Positions 48,425 through 57,767 of a stretch of 64,000 bases of DNA are shown piece by piece. Position numbers and translations under genes: made by a program. Position 1 is the stretch's first letter. Every line of letters begins with the position of its first letter. The notes under the pieces were generated by a model. That model was not told where the DNA came from and did no database searches. It saw only the letters and a program-made list of their open reading frames with translations. This DNA is from Fictibacillus gelatini DSM 15865 (GTDB lineage: Bacteria; Bacillota; Bacilli; Bacillales; Fictibacillaceae): NCBI RefSeq assembly GCF_000430745.1, contig NZ_AUMP01000004.1, forward strand, positions 62,001-126,000. Reading direction: 5' to 3'.

Positions 48425-49561
48425 TTACAAAAATATCACAATAACGCCCTGAACGAAACCGATAACCCCTCCGAGAAGAGCGCCAAGAAACGTAATCATC
48501 TTCAGCTCGCTATTTGCGATCGAGATGATGATTTCCTCTAACCGCTGAAGAGAGAATGCTTCTACCTGTTCCTCTATAATGCGCGCAAGTTGAAGTTTCT
48601 CAAAAATAACTTCTAAATGATTGTTAATCAATTGGGTGGCGAGCTCAATGGCTTGCGGAACGAAGCGTTCGATAATGCCTTCCCGGTAGTTTTTCGTTAG
48701 GTCTTTTAAAGGAGTATAGAACAACTCTTGTAGGGGCAAGCGCGACAGAAGCGCATCTTTAATCGGTTCTGCGATTTTTTTAAGCTCAAGATGTTCATCC
48801 AAATTTTCCAGCTTCTTCTTTTTAATGGCCTGCCACTCTTTCAATAAAATTTGTTCAAGCATTTGTTTCGTTTCATCCCGTCTTAACAGCTTGACGAATT
48901 CGGGGCGAATTTTGTCCACAAGCGTACTGCTTTCAAAAAACATCGAAACCATGTTCAAAAGCATGCCTTTATCCTTTAAAAAGGTGTTAATTCCGTCCTC
49001 CAACATCCGTTTTCCTTCATAGCTTTCCAGATAATCAATCCCTTTTTCAAAAAGCATGTTTGTCAGCTCTGGGAGTTTCGCTTCGATTTTCTCTTGTATT
49101 CTTTCAGGCAAAAATTCTTCCACCGATTGTTCTTTAACGGATGTAAGCCAGGAAGAAAGTTCCTTCTCCAAATAAAGCCCCGCTTTTTCCTTAATGGTCT
49201 CTTCCGCATTTTGAATGTGAAATTTCGTTTGCAAAATATGCTGAATCGTGATGTCACTCGTTAAAAACCTGTCGATTTCTTTGCCGATCCAAGTCTTTAA
49301 TTCATCTTTAAAAACAGGATCATTTACTTTGGACTGAACCCCTTCAGCAGTCAAAAGATGCTTCATCACCGTTTCTCCAAGCTGAACGGCAAGCTGTGAC
49401 TTTCGTTTCGGAATAAGGCCCGGCGTAAACGGAACACGGAACTTCCCGATATAAAGGGTATTGTACGGCCTGAATAACATTTTAATGGCTATTAAATTCG
49501 TAACGCCGCCAATGACCGCACCGATGACAATCATAAAAATAATGGTTAACCAACTATTCAT
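48425..49561 (-). CDS. yheB: DUF445 membrane protein YheB
   Basis: A 378-residue protein of the DUF445 family. Membrane segments lie at both ends (residues 4-26, IIFMIVIGAVIGGVTNLIAI; and 354-377, MITFLGALLGGVIGFVQGVIVIF). A long helical domain lies between. The motif GGVTNLIAIKMLFRPYNTLYIG and the loop RVPFTPGLIPKRKSQLA are diagnostic. Function unknown, possibly a sporulation or envelope structure. It is divergent from the coat-associated ATP-grasp genes. Confidence 0.93.
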   Translation of the reverse strand: MNSWLTIIFMIVIGAVIGGVTNLIAIKMLFRPYNTLYIGKFRVPFTPGLIPKRKSQLAVQLGETVMKHLLTAEGVQSKVNDPVFKDELKTWIGKEIDRFLTSDITIQHILQTKFHIQNAEETIKEKAGLYLEKELSSWLTSVKEQSVEEFLPERIQEKIEAKLPELTNMLFEKGIDYLESYEGKRMLEDGINTFLKDKGMLLNMVSMFFESSTLVDKIRPEFVKLLRRDETKQMLEQILLKEWQAIKKKKLENLDEHLELKKIAEPIKDALLSRLPLQELFYTPLKDLTKNYREGIIERFVPQAIELATQLINNHLEVIFEKLQLARIIEEQVEAFSLQRLEEIIISIANSELKMITFLGALLGGVIGFVQGVIVIFL

Positions 49562-49594
49562 GTTCTTACCTCTATAAAAAGAATTGAGTTTTTC

Positions 49595-49622
49595 ACATAT
49601 TTTATATTGCTTTCATAGTATA
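49595..49622 (+). promoter_or_regulatory. Possible sigma-K promoter of the YheC/YheD cluster
   Basis: AC (49595-49596), 17 bp, CATAGTATA (49614-49622), fitting the mother-cell sigma-K pattern AC-N16/17-CATANNNTA. It lies 60 bp before the first of four coat-associated genes. A sigma-E reading is less good, because the ATATT box is only 12 bp away. Confidence 0.5.
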
Positions 49623-49681
49623 CGATATCCGCACTTGCCTAATCAAATGAATGAGATGAGCAGCTTATGAAAGGAACGGCC

Positions 49682-51049
49682 ATGGATACGAAAGAATGTT
49701 TTACAATTCAAGTTATTCATCAACCTATTCACAAACGAGAGGTTTTGCTTCACCCTTCAACTATTGACCGATTAGAAGTAGACAAAAAAGAGAGCATCTT
49801 TATTTTATTTGGAAAAACAGAAGGGAAAGTTCAACTTATAGCCTCTGATTCTCTTGACGAGAACACCATTGGATTGAATGAGGCCTTATGGAAAGAACTG
49901 CGGATCCCTTTCCCACAATTATGTCTGCAAGTCGGTTGGATGAAGCAATCAAAGCAGCTTCGACTCGGGCCAATCCTTGCCGTTTTAACAACGGTCTACA
50001 AAGAAGGTGAAGCCATTTTCGGCAACCTTACCGATTATTGCAAAGAACTGGCCCTTTATTGTAAAAAACACTGCATCTTTCTTTATGTTTTTTCCCTTGA
50101 AGATATCGGTTCTGATTTTATTAACGGATATGTTAATGAGCATGAACAATGGGTTCAAAAGCCGTTGCCTTTTCCTGATGTCGTGCACAATAGAATACCA
50201 ACAAGATCAGCGGAAAATGCGCAAAAAAGCTTACTGTTTTTCCAGCGCTGCCGTGATGAATCCATCCCCTTTTTTAACGACCATTTTTTGAATAAATGGG
50301 AAGTTTACGAGAAGCTGTCGCCCTATGAAGAACTCAAACCTTATTTGCCAGAAACGGTCCTGCTTGAAGACAAGGCAACGCTTGAATTCCTTCTCGCCAA
50401 ACATGAATGCCTGTTTTTAAAACCGATTCATGGCAGCCAGGGACGAAAGATTTTCAGAGTTAAAAAAATGAATGAATGGTATGAGCTTGATTATTCAACG
50501 TTAAATGGCGAACAGCGCCATCAATTCTCTTCCTACTCTTCACTCGTCCAAAACTTAAAAAACCGGATTCAAAAGCGAAATTTCATTATTCAACAAGGGC
50601 TGGAACTCTTAACCTATGATGGCCGCCCATTTGACTTCAGGATTCTTTGCCATCGCAATGATAAAGGAGAATGGCAGGTCACATCAGCTGTCGCAAGAGT
50701 ATCAGAAAAAGAAAAGTTTATTTCAAATCTGGCACGAGGCGGCGAGCAAAAAAAAATAGATGAGGTGCTCGCGCGCTGTATGGATGTCACAAAAGCACGG
50801 CAATTGCTACGCTTTATTTATGAATTAAGTATAGAAACGGTGACTCTGCTGAGCCGGGAAATGGATGGATTATATGGTGAACTTGGCGTTGACCTGGCAC
50901 TTGACCAAAACATGGAACCATGGATATTGGAGGTTAATTCGAAGCCTTCGAAAAACATGGATTTGCCTTCCCGTCCCAACACCATCCGCCCTTCCGCCTC
51001 TACTATCGTTCAATACAGTTTATATCTCGCACGCTTTTCGCATCTTTAA
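49682..51049 (+). CDS. ATP-grasp coat-associated protein, YheD-like (copy 1)
   Basis: A 455-residue member of the YheC/YheD endospore coat-associated family. About 95 N-terminal residues form a long-form domain (SESIFILFGKT, LRLGPILAVLT). The family core PDVVHNRIPTRSAEN and FFNDHFLNKWEVYEKL follows, then the ATP-grasp stretch LFLKPIHGSQGRKIF, RPFDFRILCHRNDKGEW and the C-terminal E-x-N-S-K-P signature in WILEVNSKPSKNMD. In B. subtilis YheD forms rings on the forespore. The ligated substrate is unknown. The ATG at 49682 follows AAAGGAA. First of four tandem relatives. Confidence 0.88.
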   Translation: MDTKECFTIQVIHQPIHKREVLLHPSTIDRLEVDKKESIFILFGKTEGKVQLIASDSLDENTIGLNEALWKELRIPFPQLCLQVGWMKQSKQLRLGPILAVLTTVYKEGEAIFGNLTDYCKELALYCKKHCIFLYVFSLEDIGSDFINGYVNEHEQWVQKPLPFPDVVHNRIPTRSAENAQKSLLFFQRCRDESIPFFNDHFLNKWEVYEKLSPYEELKPYLPETVLLEDKATLEFLLAKHECLFLKPIHGSQGRKIFRVKKMNEWYELDYSTLNGEQRHQFSSYSSLVQNLKNRIQKRNFIIQQGLELLTYDGRPFDFRILCHRNDKGEWQVTSAVARVSEKEKFISNLARGGEQKKIDEVLARCMDVTKARQLLRFIYELSIETVTLLSREMDGLYGELGVDLALDQNMEPWILEVNSKPSKNMDLPSRPNTIRPSASTIVQYSLYLARFSHL

Positions 51050-51069
51050 AAACCCGAGGTGATACTAAC

Positions 51070-52158
51070 GTGACACTTGGTATTATGATGCTTTATCCCG
51101 GCCAGGAAGAAACCTATTATAACGGAATCGGGAAATGTTCAGTTAACATGGGCATTTCTGTACTTCTGTTTACTCCTCAAGGCGCCGATTTATCTAATAG
51201 AACGGTAGATGGCTTTCGGTATTCAAAGGACAAAGGCTGGGTTCAGGGAACATCGCCTCTGCCGTCCTTTATCTATGACCGCTGTTTTTATCAAACTGAA
51301 AGTGATCTTCAGACGTTTCGGCCCATCGTTCAACAGCTTAAAAAGCGTCCCGGCATCACGTTCCTCGGGCACGGCCTTCCGGGAAAATGGGCGGTCTATC
51401 AACTGCTGTTTGCTCATTCTGCTTTTATCGATAAGCTCATTCCCACGATTTCTACGTCTCATCCAGCTTCTATCCTGCGATTTTTAAATGAGCATAAGGC
51501 TGTTTTGCTCAAGCCGGTTTCAGGCTCTTGCGGCCAGGGGATACACGTGATCGAAAAGAAAAAAGAAGATTTTATCCTTATAAAACAATACCGAAAACAT
51601 ACAAGCAAAAAAGCCATTTCCGAACATACACTCATAAAAGAATTATCTTCCATCTTACTTTCTAACCGTATGATTGCCCAGCCTTTCCTAAACCTTCAAA
51701 CGCCAGCACATGAGCCGTTTGATGTTCGCATTCTTCTGCAAAAAAATGAAGAAGGCAGATGGGTTGAACGAGGGCGAGGAATCCGGTGCGGCAAACCCGG
51801 CGGAATTGTTTCAAACCTGGCCGCAAGAGGCTCTGTAATGGTCTATGAACTATTTATGAAGCGCTACACCGATCAGCAAAAAGCGGACATTGAGTGGCAA
51901 TTGCAAGAGACCGTCCGCTATTTACCCGGCCTGTTAGAAGAACGATTCGGCTCCCTTTTTGAGCTCGGTGTCGACTTTGGAATTGATCTACAAGGAAAGG
52001 TCTGGTTGCTTGAGGTGAACTCTAAACCGGGCCATAAAGTTATCGTAAAGACAAACCCTCAGGTCATGCCACAACTCTGGGAGGCTCCTTTGCGATTTTA
52101 CCAGTATCTCAAAAAGAAAAAGGAAGTGGATCATCGTGTCACAACCATTACCCATTAA
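51070..52158 (+). CDS. ATP-grasp coat-associated protein, YheC-like (copy 2)
   Basis: A 362-residue member of the short form, lacking the N-terminal domain of copies 1 and 3. It starts directly with the domain TLGIMMLYPGQEETYYNGIG. The ATP-grasp features LLKPVSGSCGQGIHVI, EPFDVRILLQKNEEGRW, SNLAARGS and WLLEVNSKPGHKV are present. The start GTG lies eight bases after GAGGTGATA, 20 bp after copy 1. Its end overlaps copy 3 by 23 bp, so translation is coupled. Length agrees with B. subtilis YheC (363). Confidence 0.88.
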   Translation: MTLGIMMLYPGQEETYYNGIGKCSVNMGISVLLFTPQGADLSNRTVDGFRYSKDKGWVQGTSPLPSFIYDRCFYQTESDLQTFRPIVQQLKKRPGITFLGHGLPGKWAVYQLLFAHSAFIDKLIPTISTSHPASILRFLNEHKAVLLKPVSGSCGQGIHVIEKKKEDFILIKQYRKHTSKKAISEHTLIKELSSILLSNRMIAQPFLNLQTPAHEPFDVRILLQKNEEGRWVERGRGIRCGKPGGIVSNLAARGSVMVYELFMKRYTDQQKADIEWQLQETVRYLPGLLEERFGSLFELGVDFGIDLQGKVWLLEVNSKPGHKVIVKTNPQVMPQLWEAPLRFYQYLKKKKEVDHRVTTITH

Positions 52159-53509
52159 AAAAGAGAAACTAGAAAATGGAACCTTTTATGTCCCGGAATC
52201 CTATTTTAGGGAATGGGTGATTAAACGGGAATTTCCACAGTTTCTAGTTCTCGGTTGTAAAACAGTTGTATGCAAAATGGCGCCTCATCCAGATAAAAAG
52301 GAAGAATTTCTTCTATCAGAAGATCTATGGGATACGCTTTTGATCCCTCACGAAGGTCCAGTCCATTTATTTCAACAGGGAAATTTTCTTTATATCGGCC
52401 CGCTCATTGGCATTTTTACTGCCGGCTTTACGGATAATAAACTCCGTCCTGTCGGTGATAGATCAATGCTGTTTGCAAAATTGCTTTCAGTGGAACGAAA
52501 AGTAGGCGCTTATTATTTTATGTTTGGCCCTCATCATATCAATTGGGAAGAGTCGACGATCAATGGACTTTTTTATACTTCCAAAGGCTGGATCGAGCGA
52601 AAAGTGCCGATTCCTTCTGTCATTTATAACCGGCTGCCGAATCGAAAGACGGAAAATCTTGAAAGTTTAAAATCCGCCATGGATCGTTTTGAAAGAGATT
52701 TTCATATTCCTATTTTCAATCCGTCCTTTTTTAACAAATGGGAAATTCATCATAGTTTATTAACTGATCCAAAGGTCAGTCATTATTTGCCAGAAACATA
52801 TCTTGATCCTGACTCCTCTCAAATCGAAGATATGCTCGCACGCCATTCACACCTATATTTAAAGCCCGCGAAAGGAAGCCTCGGGCAAGGCATTCAACAA
52901 ATTTTAAAACGGGGAGAGAGCTATTATTGCCGATTCCGTTTAGCGGACCAAAACCGCCTGAGACGTTATTCGAGCTTGAACCGGCTTTTGCTCAGGCAGT
53001 ACCCTTCAGGGAAGTTGAAGTCCATTCTCGTCCAGCAAGGAATAAATTTATTGAAATGGAATGATAAAGCGATAGACTTCCGCATCCACACAAACAAAGA
53101 CGAAAATGGAAAATGGGTCGTTAGTGCGATGGCGGCGAAGATTGCAGGTTCAGGAAGTGTGACGACCCATATTGCCAATGGCGGTGAAGTAAAAACCATT
53201 CAAGAAATTATTCATGAAATGGGGAAAACAAGTGAGATGTTAAATCGGTTAAAGGAGGCTGCTCTTGAAATTAGTGAAAGCATCGATCAGGTGATTTCGG
53301 GCATAATCGGCGAAATCGGCTTTGACCTTGGCATTGATACAGAAGGAAGGGTCTGGCTTTTTGAAGCCAATTCTAAACCAGGGCGCTCTATTTTCTCTCA
53401 TCCGAGCTTGCGTTCGCATGATCTGCTTTCACGAACGCTTCCCCTTAAGTTCGCCATCTATCTTATGAAACAATCGATCGCAAAAAGAAAAGATGTGGTA
53501 CGTTCGTGA
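52136..53509 (+). CDS. ATP-grasp coat-associated protein, YheD-like (copy 3)
   Basis: A 457-residue long-form member, similar in layout to copy 1: N-terminal extension (GTFYVPESYFREWVIKREFP), then PSVIYNRLPNRKTENLES, FFNKWEIHHSLL, LYLKPAKGSLGQGIQQI, IDFRIHTNKDENGKW, THIANGGEVKTI and WLFEANSKPGRSIF. The GTG start at 52136 lies within the end of copy 2 behind AAGGAAGTGG. Copies 1 and 3 share many blocks, so they are probably paralogues from a tandem duplication. Role inferred to be in the mother-cell coat. Confidence 0.87.
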   Translation: MSQPLPIKKEKLENGTFYVPESYFREWVIKREFPQFLVLGCKTVVCKMAPHPDKKEEFLLSEDLWDTLLIPHEGPVHLFQQGNFLYIGPLIGIFTAGFTDNKLRPVGDRSMLFAKLLSVERKVGAYYFMFGPHHINWEESTINGLFYTSKGWIERKVPIPSVIYNRLPNRKTENLESLKSAMDRFERDFHIPIFNPSFFNKWEIHHSLLTDPKVSHYLPETYLDPDSSQIEDMLARHSHLYLKPAKGSLGQGIQQILKRGESYYCRFRLADQNRLRRYSSLNRLLLRQYPSGKLKSILVQQGINLLKWNDKAIDFRIHTNKDENGKWVVSAMAAKIAGSGSVTTHIANGGEVKTIQEIIHEMGKTSEMLNRLKEAALEISESIDQVISGIIGEIGFDLGIDTEGRVWLFEANSKPGRSIFSHPSLRSHDLLSRTLPLKFAIYLMKQSIAKRKDVVRS

Positions 53510-54681
53510 ACATTTTCTTTGATGAAAAAATGAGAACATTTGGGGCAAGCCGAGACGGACTTTTATGGGGAGGCAACGAAAGACCGCTTCCCCTTTTTCT
53601 ACCCTCTTCTTCCGTACAATCATTTCTACTACGGACAAAAGAAAATAAAGTAGGACCAATCATCGGGTTATTAACGACAAAACGAACAGGCTATCCGTTT
53701 ATCGGTAATCCGACCCGCTATCGCAAAATAAGCCGCTTGCTTCAAGAACAAGGTGGATTTCTGTATGTTTTTACACCTGAAAGCATGAAGAACGAAGAAA
53801 TTCATGGTTTCTTTTATTCAATCGCACAAAAAAAATGGATCAAATCTCAATTTCCGTACCCGGACGTTGTCTATAACCGAATTCCAATCCGTGAAGATGA
53901 ACAGTTAACGAGTAGTCAATATGCCCTTCAAGCAATTGCACAAAAAAATATTCCACTATTTAATCCCCACTTTTTTAATAAAAATGATGTGTTTCGAATT
54001 CTCTACCAAAACAAGAAATTGCGTGAATTTCTTCCTGATACGCGTTCCGCAAACTCTGTCGAAACGATTTCCGAAATGCTAAAGGAGTACAATGCAGTTT
54101 ATGTAAAACCGGTTGACGGGCATAAAGGCGACGATATTTTCACTGTTGAAAAGAAAAATAACGCCTTTCAATTCCAGTCTTCAATTAGACGTTTAACCTT
54201 TTCAAGCGAACATCTACTGTCGTCATATCTTTCCCCGCTTTTAAAAAAACAGCGCTATATTGCACAAAACAAAATCAACCTAAATAAACAAAACAGCAGA
54301 ATGTATGATTTCCGCGTGCTTATGCAGCGTGTCTCGACCGAGTGGCTTATGACGGGATTCGGTGTTCGCTGCGCTCCTGTCTCAGGCATTACAACTCATG
54401 TCCCTAAAGGCGGAAGCATTCTCTCAAAAGCTACTCTTGATAAGCCGATTGATGAAAAAAAACTTACCTCACTTTCTATGGAGGCTGCCAAAACGTTAGA
54501 ACAATCCTACCCCGCCCTTCGTGAATTTTCGATGGACATCGGCCGTGATGTAAATGGCCGTTTATGGATCTTTGAAGCGAATAGCAAGCCGATGAAATTT
54601 GATGAAAGAGACATTGATCAAAAGATGCTTTGCAATTTAGTTGCAACCTTCTTCTATTTGTCAAAATTCAATGAATATTAG
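53506..54681 (+). CDS. ATP-grasp coat-associated protein, short form (copy 4)
   Basis: A 391-residue member that begins GTGA over the stop codon of copy 3. Family blocks are VGPIIGLLTTKRTG, PDVVYNRIPIREDEQL, FFNKNDVFRILYQN, VYVKPVDGHKGDDIF, YDFRVLMQRV, ITTHVPKGGSI and WIFEANSKPMKFD. The ATP-grasp glycine loop reads G-H-K-G-D-D instead of G-S-x-G-Q-G as in copies 2 and 3, so nucleotide binding may be altered. It is the last of the four-gene run. Confidence 0.85.
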   Translation: MNIFFDEKMRTFGASRDGLLWGGNERPLPLFLPSSSVQSFLLRTKENKVGPIIGLLTTKRTGYPFIGNPTRYRKISRLLQEQGGFLYVFTPESMKNEEIHGFFYSIAQKKWIKSQFPYPDVVYNRIPIREDEQLTSSQYALQAIAQKNIPLFNPHFFNKNDVFRILYQNKKLREFLPDTRSANSVETISEMLKEYNAVYVKPVDGHKGDDIFTVEKKNNAFQFQSSIRRLTFSSEHLLSSYLSPLLKKQRYIAQNKINLNKQNSRMYDFRVLMQRVSTEWLMTGFGVRCAPVSGITTHVPKGGSILSKATLDKPIDEKKLTSLSMEAAKTLEQSYPALREFSMDIGRDVNGRLWIFEANSKPMKFDERDIDQKMLCNLVATFFYLSKFNEY

Positions 54682-54722
54682 ATGTTATAATAGTTGTATC
54701 GATTGTAAAGGAGTTTGAAAGA

Positions 54723-55613
54723 ATGCTAGAAAAACTGAAAAAGCATTACGGCTCTTCTTTCGTATTTTCTTCAAATGAACCGGAAAACTATCAATGGTTT
54801 ATTCATAACGACGGCAAACGTTTTGGCATTCATAAATCGAAGCTTTCCAGGCAGGAGAAAGCATTGCTTGAAACGTTATTTATCGCCGATGCATCGATAT
54901 CAACATTGACGCCAGAGCAGCTTCAATGGAAAGAAATTTTGTCTGGCTGTGTTTCCATTCGCCATAAAGTGGAACCATTTCGTTTCCTCCATTTTTTTTG
55001 CAAAACGCCTTTAAATGACCGGGATGCCTTTCTCGAAGCGATTTCCGGTCTATTTCCTTCCAATGTTGTCGTTTTATTTGAAACGAACAAAAACGGAGTC
55101 ATTATCGAATCTTTTTATACATCCAAAGAAGAAATACCGTATGAACAAATTAAAGATGTCATTACGAGCGATTTTTACACCGATCTCGATCTTTTTTTCG
55201 GCAAATGGCAGGACAATTATTCATTAGCAGGCGAAACGTATAAAGTTGAACGGAATATGTTTCTTACCGTCCAGCCTTTTTTGCCTCCGCAGATGTTTTA
55301 CAGGGAAGCCGATCTTCTTCCTTACTTGCTTTTAAGCACAGCAACGAAAGAGATAAAACGGTTTATTCGTGATTTACTTGATCCTACTTTAAAAGAAGAC
55401 AGCGAGTTGCTTCATAGCATTAAAGTTTTCCTGGAGTGTAATATGAATAGTAGTCTTGCGGCGAAAAAATTGTACATTCATCGCAACAGCCTTCAATACC
55501 GTGTGGACAAATTCATAGAAAAAACCGGCATCGACGTCAAACAGTTTGTCAATGCGCTTGCAGTTTACCATGCGATTCTTTTTTTAGAAATTGAAAATAC
55601 AACTAAACCTTAA
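54723..55613 (+). CDS. PucR-type helix-turn-helix regulator
   Basis: A 296-residue putative regulator. The C-terminal 60 residues form the PucR/CdaR-type helix-turn-helix: LLHSIKVFLECNMNSSLAAKKL, YIHRNSLQYRVDKFIEKTGID. The N-terminal 220 residues show no named domain. The gene lies 121 bp before msmX on the same strand, an arrangement that suggests it may regulate sugar-ABC ATPase expression. No binding site was found. ATG at 54723 after AAGGAG. It follows copy 4 of the coat genes by 41 bp, with a likely -10 TATAAT near 54686 in between. Confidence 0.8.
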   Translation: MLEKLKKHYGSSFVFSSNEPENYQWFIHNDGKRFGIHKSKLSRQEKALLETLFIADASISTLTPEQLQWKEILSGCVSIRHKVEPFRFLHFFCKTPLNDRDAFLEAISGLFPSNVVVLFETNKNGVIIESFYTSKEEIPYEQIKDVITSDFYTDLDLFFGKWQDNYSLAGETYKVERNMFLTVQPFLPPQMFYREADLLPYLLLSTATKEIKRFIRDLLDPTLKEDSELLHSIKVFLECNMNSSLAAKKLYIHRNSLQYRVDKFIEKTGIDVKQFVNALAVYHAILFLEIENTTKP

Positions 55614-55734
55614 GTTTTTTTGCACATTGCACAAAAGGCTGGAGAAAGTTTGGTCACGTTTCCAATTTACGAAAGCCATTTCAACCTATACACTAACAAT
55701 ATGAATGTTCAGAAAATTCGAGGAGGCGTGACAA

Positions 55735-56832
55735 ATGGCGGAAATTAAATTGAAAAATATTGTTAAACGATATGACAATAAAGTAACCGCAGTTCATGAT
55801 TTCAATCTTGATATTGAAGATAAGGAATTTATCGTATTCGTTGGACCGTCAGGCTGCGGGAAGTCGACCACATTGCGCATGATAGCGGGCCTTGAGGATA
55901 TTACAGAAGGAGACCTTATCATTGGGGATCGTGTCGTTAACGATGTTGCCCCGAAAGACCGCGATATTGCAATGGTTTTCCAAAACTATGCCCTCTATCC
56001 GCATATGAACGTGTATGACAATATGGCATTCGGGTTAAAATTACGCAAATTTAAAAAAGATGAAATTGATCGCCGTGTAAAAGAAGCCGCCCGCATTCTT
56101 GGCCTTGAACAATATTTAGACCGCAAACCGAAGGCTCTCTCTGGCGGGCAGCGCCAACGCGTTGCTTTAGGCCGTGCGATCGTTCGTGATGCAAAGGTGT
56201 TCTTAATGGACGAGCCTTTATCCAACCTCGATGCGAAACTTCGCGGACAAATGCGTACGGAAATTGCAAAGCTTCACCAACGATTACAAACGACAACCAT
56301 TTACGTCACCCATGACCAAACCGAAGCAATGACGATGGCTACCCGCATCGTTGTTATGAAAGACGGGCGGATACAGCAAGTTGGAACGCCAAAAGAAGTA
56401 TATGATACACCTGAAAACGTATTTGTCGCCGGATTTATCGGCAGCCCGGCGATGAACTTCTTGCACGGGAAACTGGCCGATGGATTCATCGTTATCGATC
56501 AAGTGAAAATTGCCGTTCCTGAAGGAAAAATGAAAGTACTGCGTGACCAGGGCTATTTAAATAAGGAAGTCATTCTTGGCATTCGTCCGGAAGACGTTCA
56601 TGATGAACCATTATTTATTGAATCGTCGCCAGGTACAAAAGTAAATGCGACGATCGACGTTGCCGAATTAATGGGGGCAGAAACATATCTTTATTCTACC
56701 CTGGGCGGACAAGAGTTTATCGCCCGCGTTGATTCTAGAAGCGACATTCAAAATGGCCAAAGCCTCACCCTCGCCTTTGACATGAATAAAGCCCATTTCT
56801 TTGATGTAGATACGGAAGAAAGGATTAAATAA
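55735..56832 (+). CDS. msmX: Multi-sugar ABC transporter ATPase MsmX
   Basis: A 365-residue CUT1-class ATPase. Walker A GPSGCGKSTTLRMIAGLE, signature LSGGQRQRVALGRAIVRD, Walker B VFLMDEPLSNLDAKLR, H-loop YVTHDQTEAMT, then a C-terminal MalK-type regulatory OB domain (ILGIRPEDVHDE, AELMGAETYLY). In B. subtilis MsmX is a shared ATPase energising several oligosaccharide transporters whose operons lack one. Its free-standing position here fits that. Ribosome site GAGGAGG. Confidence 0.93.
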   Translation: MAEIKLKNIVKRYDNKVTAVHDFNLDIEDKEFIVFVGPSGCGKSTTLRMIAGLEDITEGDLIIGDRVVNDVAPKDRDIAMVFQNYALYPHMNVYDNMAFGLKLRKFKKDEIDRRVKEAARILGLEQYLDRKPKALSGGQRQRVALGRAIVRDAKVFLMDEPLSNLDAKLRGQMRTEIAKLHQRLQTTTIYVTHDQTEAMTMATRIVVMKDGRIQQVGTPKEVYDTPENVFVAGFIGSPAMNFLHGKLADGFIVIDQVKIAVPEGKMKVLRDQGYLNKEVILGIRPEDVHDEPLFIESSPGTKVNATIDVAELMGAETYLYSTLGGQEFIARVDSRSDIQNGQSLTLAFDMNKAHFFDVDTEERIK

Positions 56833-56842
56833 TTGGTTTCAA

Positions 56843-56870
56843 AAAACTCGTCAAAAAAATGACGAGTTTT
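56843..56870 (+). terminator. Terminator of msmX
   Basis: AAAACTCGTCA and TGACGAGTTTT form an 11-bp stem, followed by T runs. Confidence 0.85.
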
Positions 56871-56910
56871 TTTGTATTGTTTATCCATTTAGGGAAAAAT
56901 GTTTTTATGA

Positions 56911-56939
56911 TTGACAATCTGGAATTCGCTGATTACAAT
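56911..56939 (+). promoter_or_regulatory. Promoter of the amino-acid ABC pair
   Basis: A perfect TTGACA (56911-56916), 17 bp, TACAAT (56934-56939), 61 bp before the binding-protein start codon. Confidence 0.75.
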
Positions 56940-56999
56940 TACTTAAGAATTCCGATAAGATTGATGGGATTTTATTCAAACTACAGGAGGCTAAACATC

Positions 57000-57767
57000 A
57001 TGAAACGTATATTCTCTTTTCTTTTCATATCCGTTCTCATTGTTGGAATATTATCTGCGTGTGGAACGGACACAAATAAAGGCGGTTCAGCTAAAGAATT
57101 AACGATTGGAACTGAAGCTACATATCCCCCATTCTCGTATCGAGACAAAAAAACAAATGATATTGTCGGGTATGATGTCGATGTGGCGAAAGAAGTTGCT
57201 AAACGGCTTCATATGAAAGCAAAATTTGTTCCAACACCATGGGCTAACATGTTTTCTTCATTAGACAGCAAACGTTTTGACATGGTAGCCAACCAGGTAT
57301 CAATTGATGAAAAACGAAAGCAAAAGTACGACTTTTCTACTCCTTATACCGTTTCTGGCGGAAGGGTGATTGTCAATCAAAACAATAACGACATTAAAAG
57401 CTTTAATGATTTAAAAGGAAAAACGGTTGGAACGACTCAAGGAAGCAATTATGCCCAGGCTGCAGAGAAGGCCGGCGCCAACGTTAAATATTACAAAGGA
57501 ATTGCGCAGGTGCTATCCGACCTTAACGTGAACCGCATTGATGCGGCAATGAATGATAAACTGTTCATTTTATCTGAATTAAAGAAAACCGATTATAAAG
57601 TAAAAGCAGTTGGAAAGCCGTTCAACAAACAAGTGATGGGATTTGCCTTTCGAAAAGGAAATGAGCAATTGGTGAAGAAAGTGAACAAGGCACTTGCCGA
57701 CATGAAAAAAGACGGCACGCTTGCGAAAATTTCCAAAAAATATTTTGGAGCAGACGTAAGTGAATAA
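57000..57767 (+). CDS. Polar amino acid ABC transporter binding lipoprotein (TcyA-like)
   Basis: A 255-residue extracellular solute-binding protein, family 3. Signal with lipobox LSAC (Cys 21). The typical start ELTIGTEATYPPFSYRD, GYDVDVAKEVAKRL, MFSSLDSKRFDMVANQVSID and GKTVGTTQGSNYAQ follow. Sequence character is nearest the L-cystine-type TcyA/TcyJ group, but ligand cannot be fixed. The ATG at 57000 follows AGGAGG. The frame also extends 47 codons upstream through the promoter, which is not used. It overlaps the permease gene by eight bases. No ATPase gene follows. Confidence 0.92.
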   Translation: MKRIFSFLFISVLIVGILSACGTDTNKGGSAKELTIGTEATYPPFSYRDKKTNDIVGYDVDVAKEVAKRLHMKAKFVPTPWANMFSSLDSKRFDMVANQVSIDEKRKQKYDFSTPYTVSGGRVIVNQNNNDIKSFNDLKGKTVGTTQGSNYAQAAEKAGANVKYYKGIAQVLSDLNVNRIDAAMNDKLFILSELKKTDYKVKAVGKPFNKQVMGFAFRKGNEQLVKKVNKALADMKKDGTLAKISKKYFGADVSE

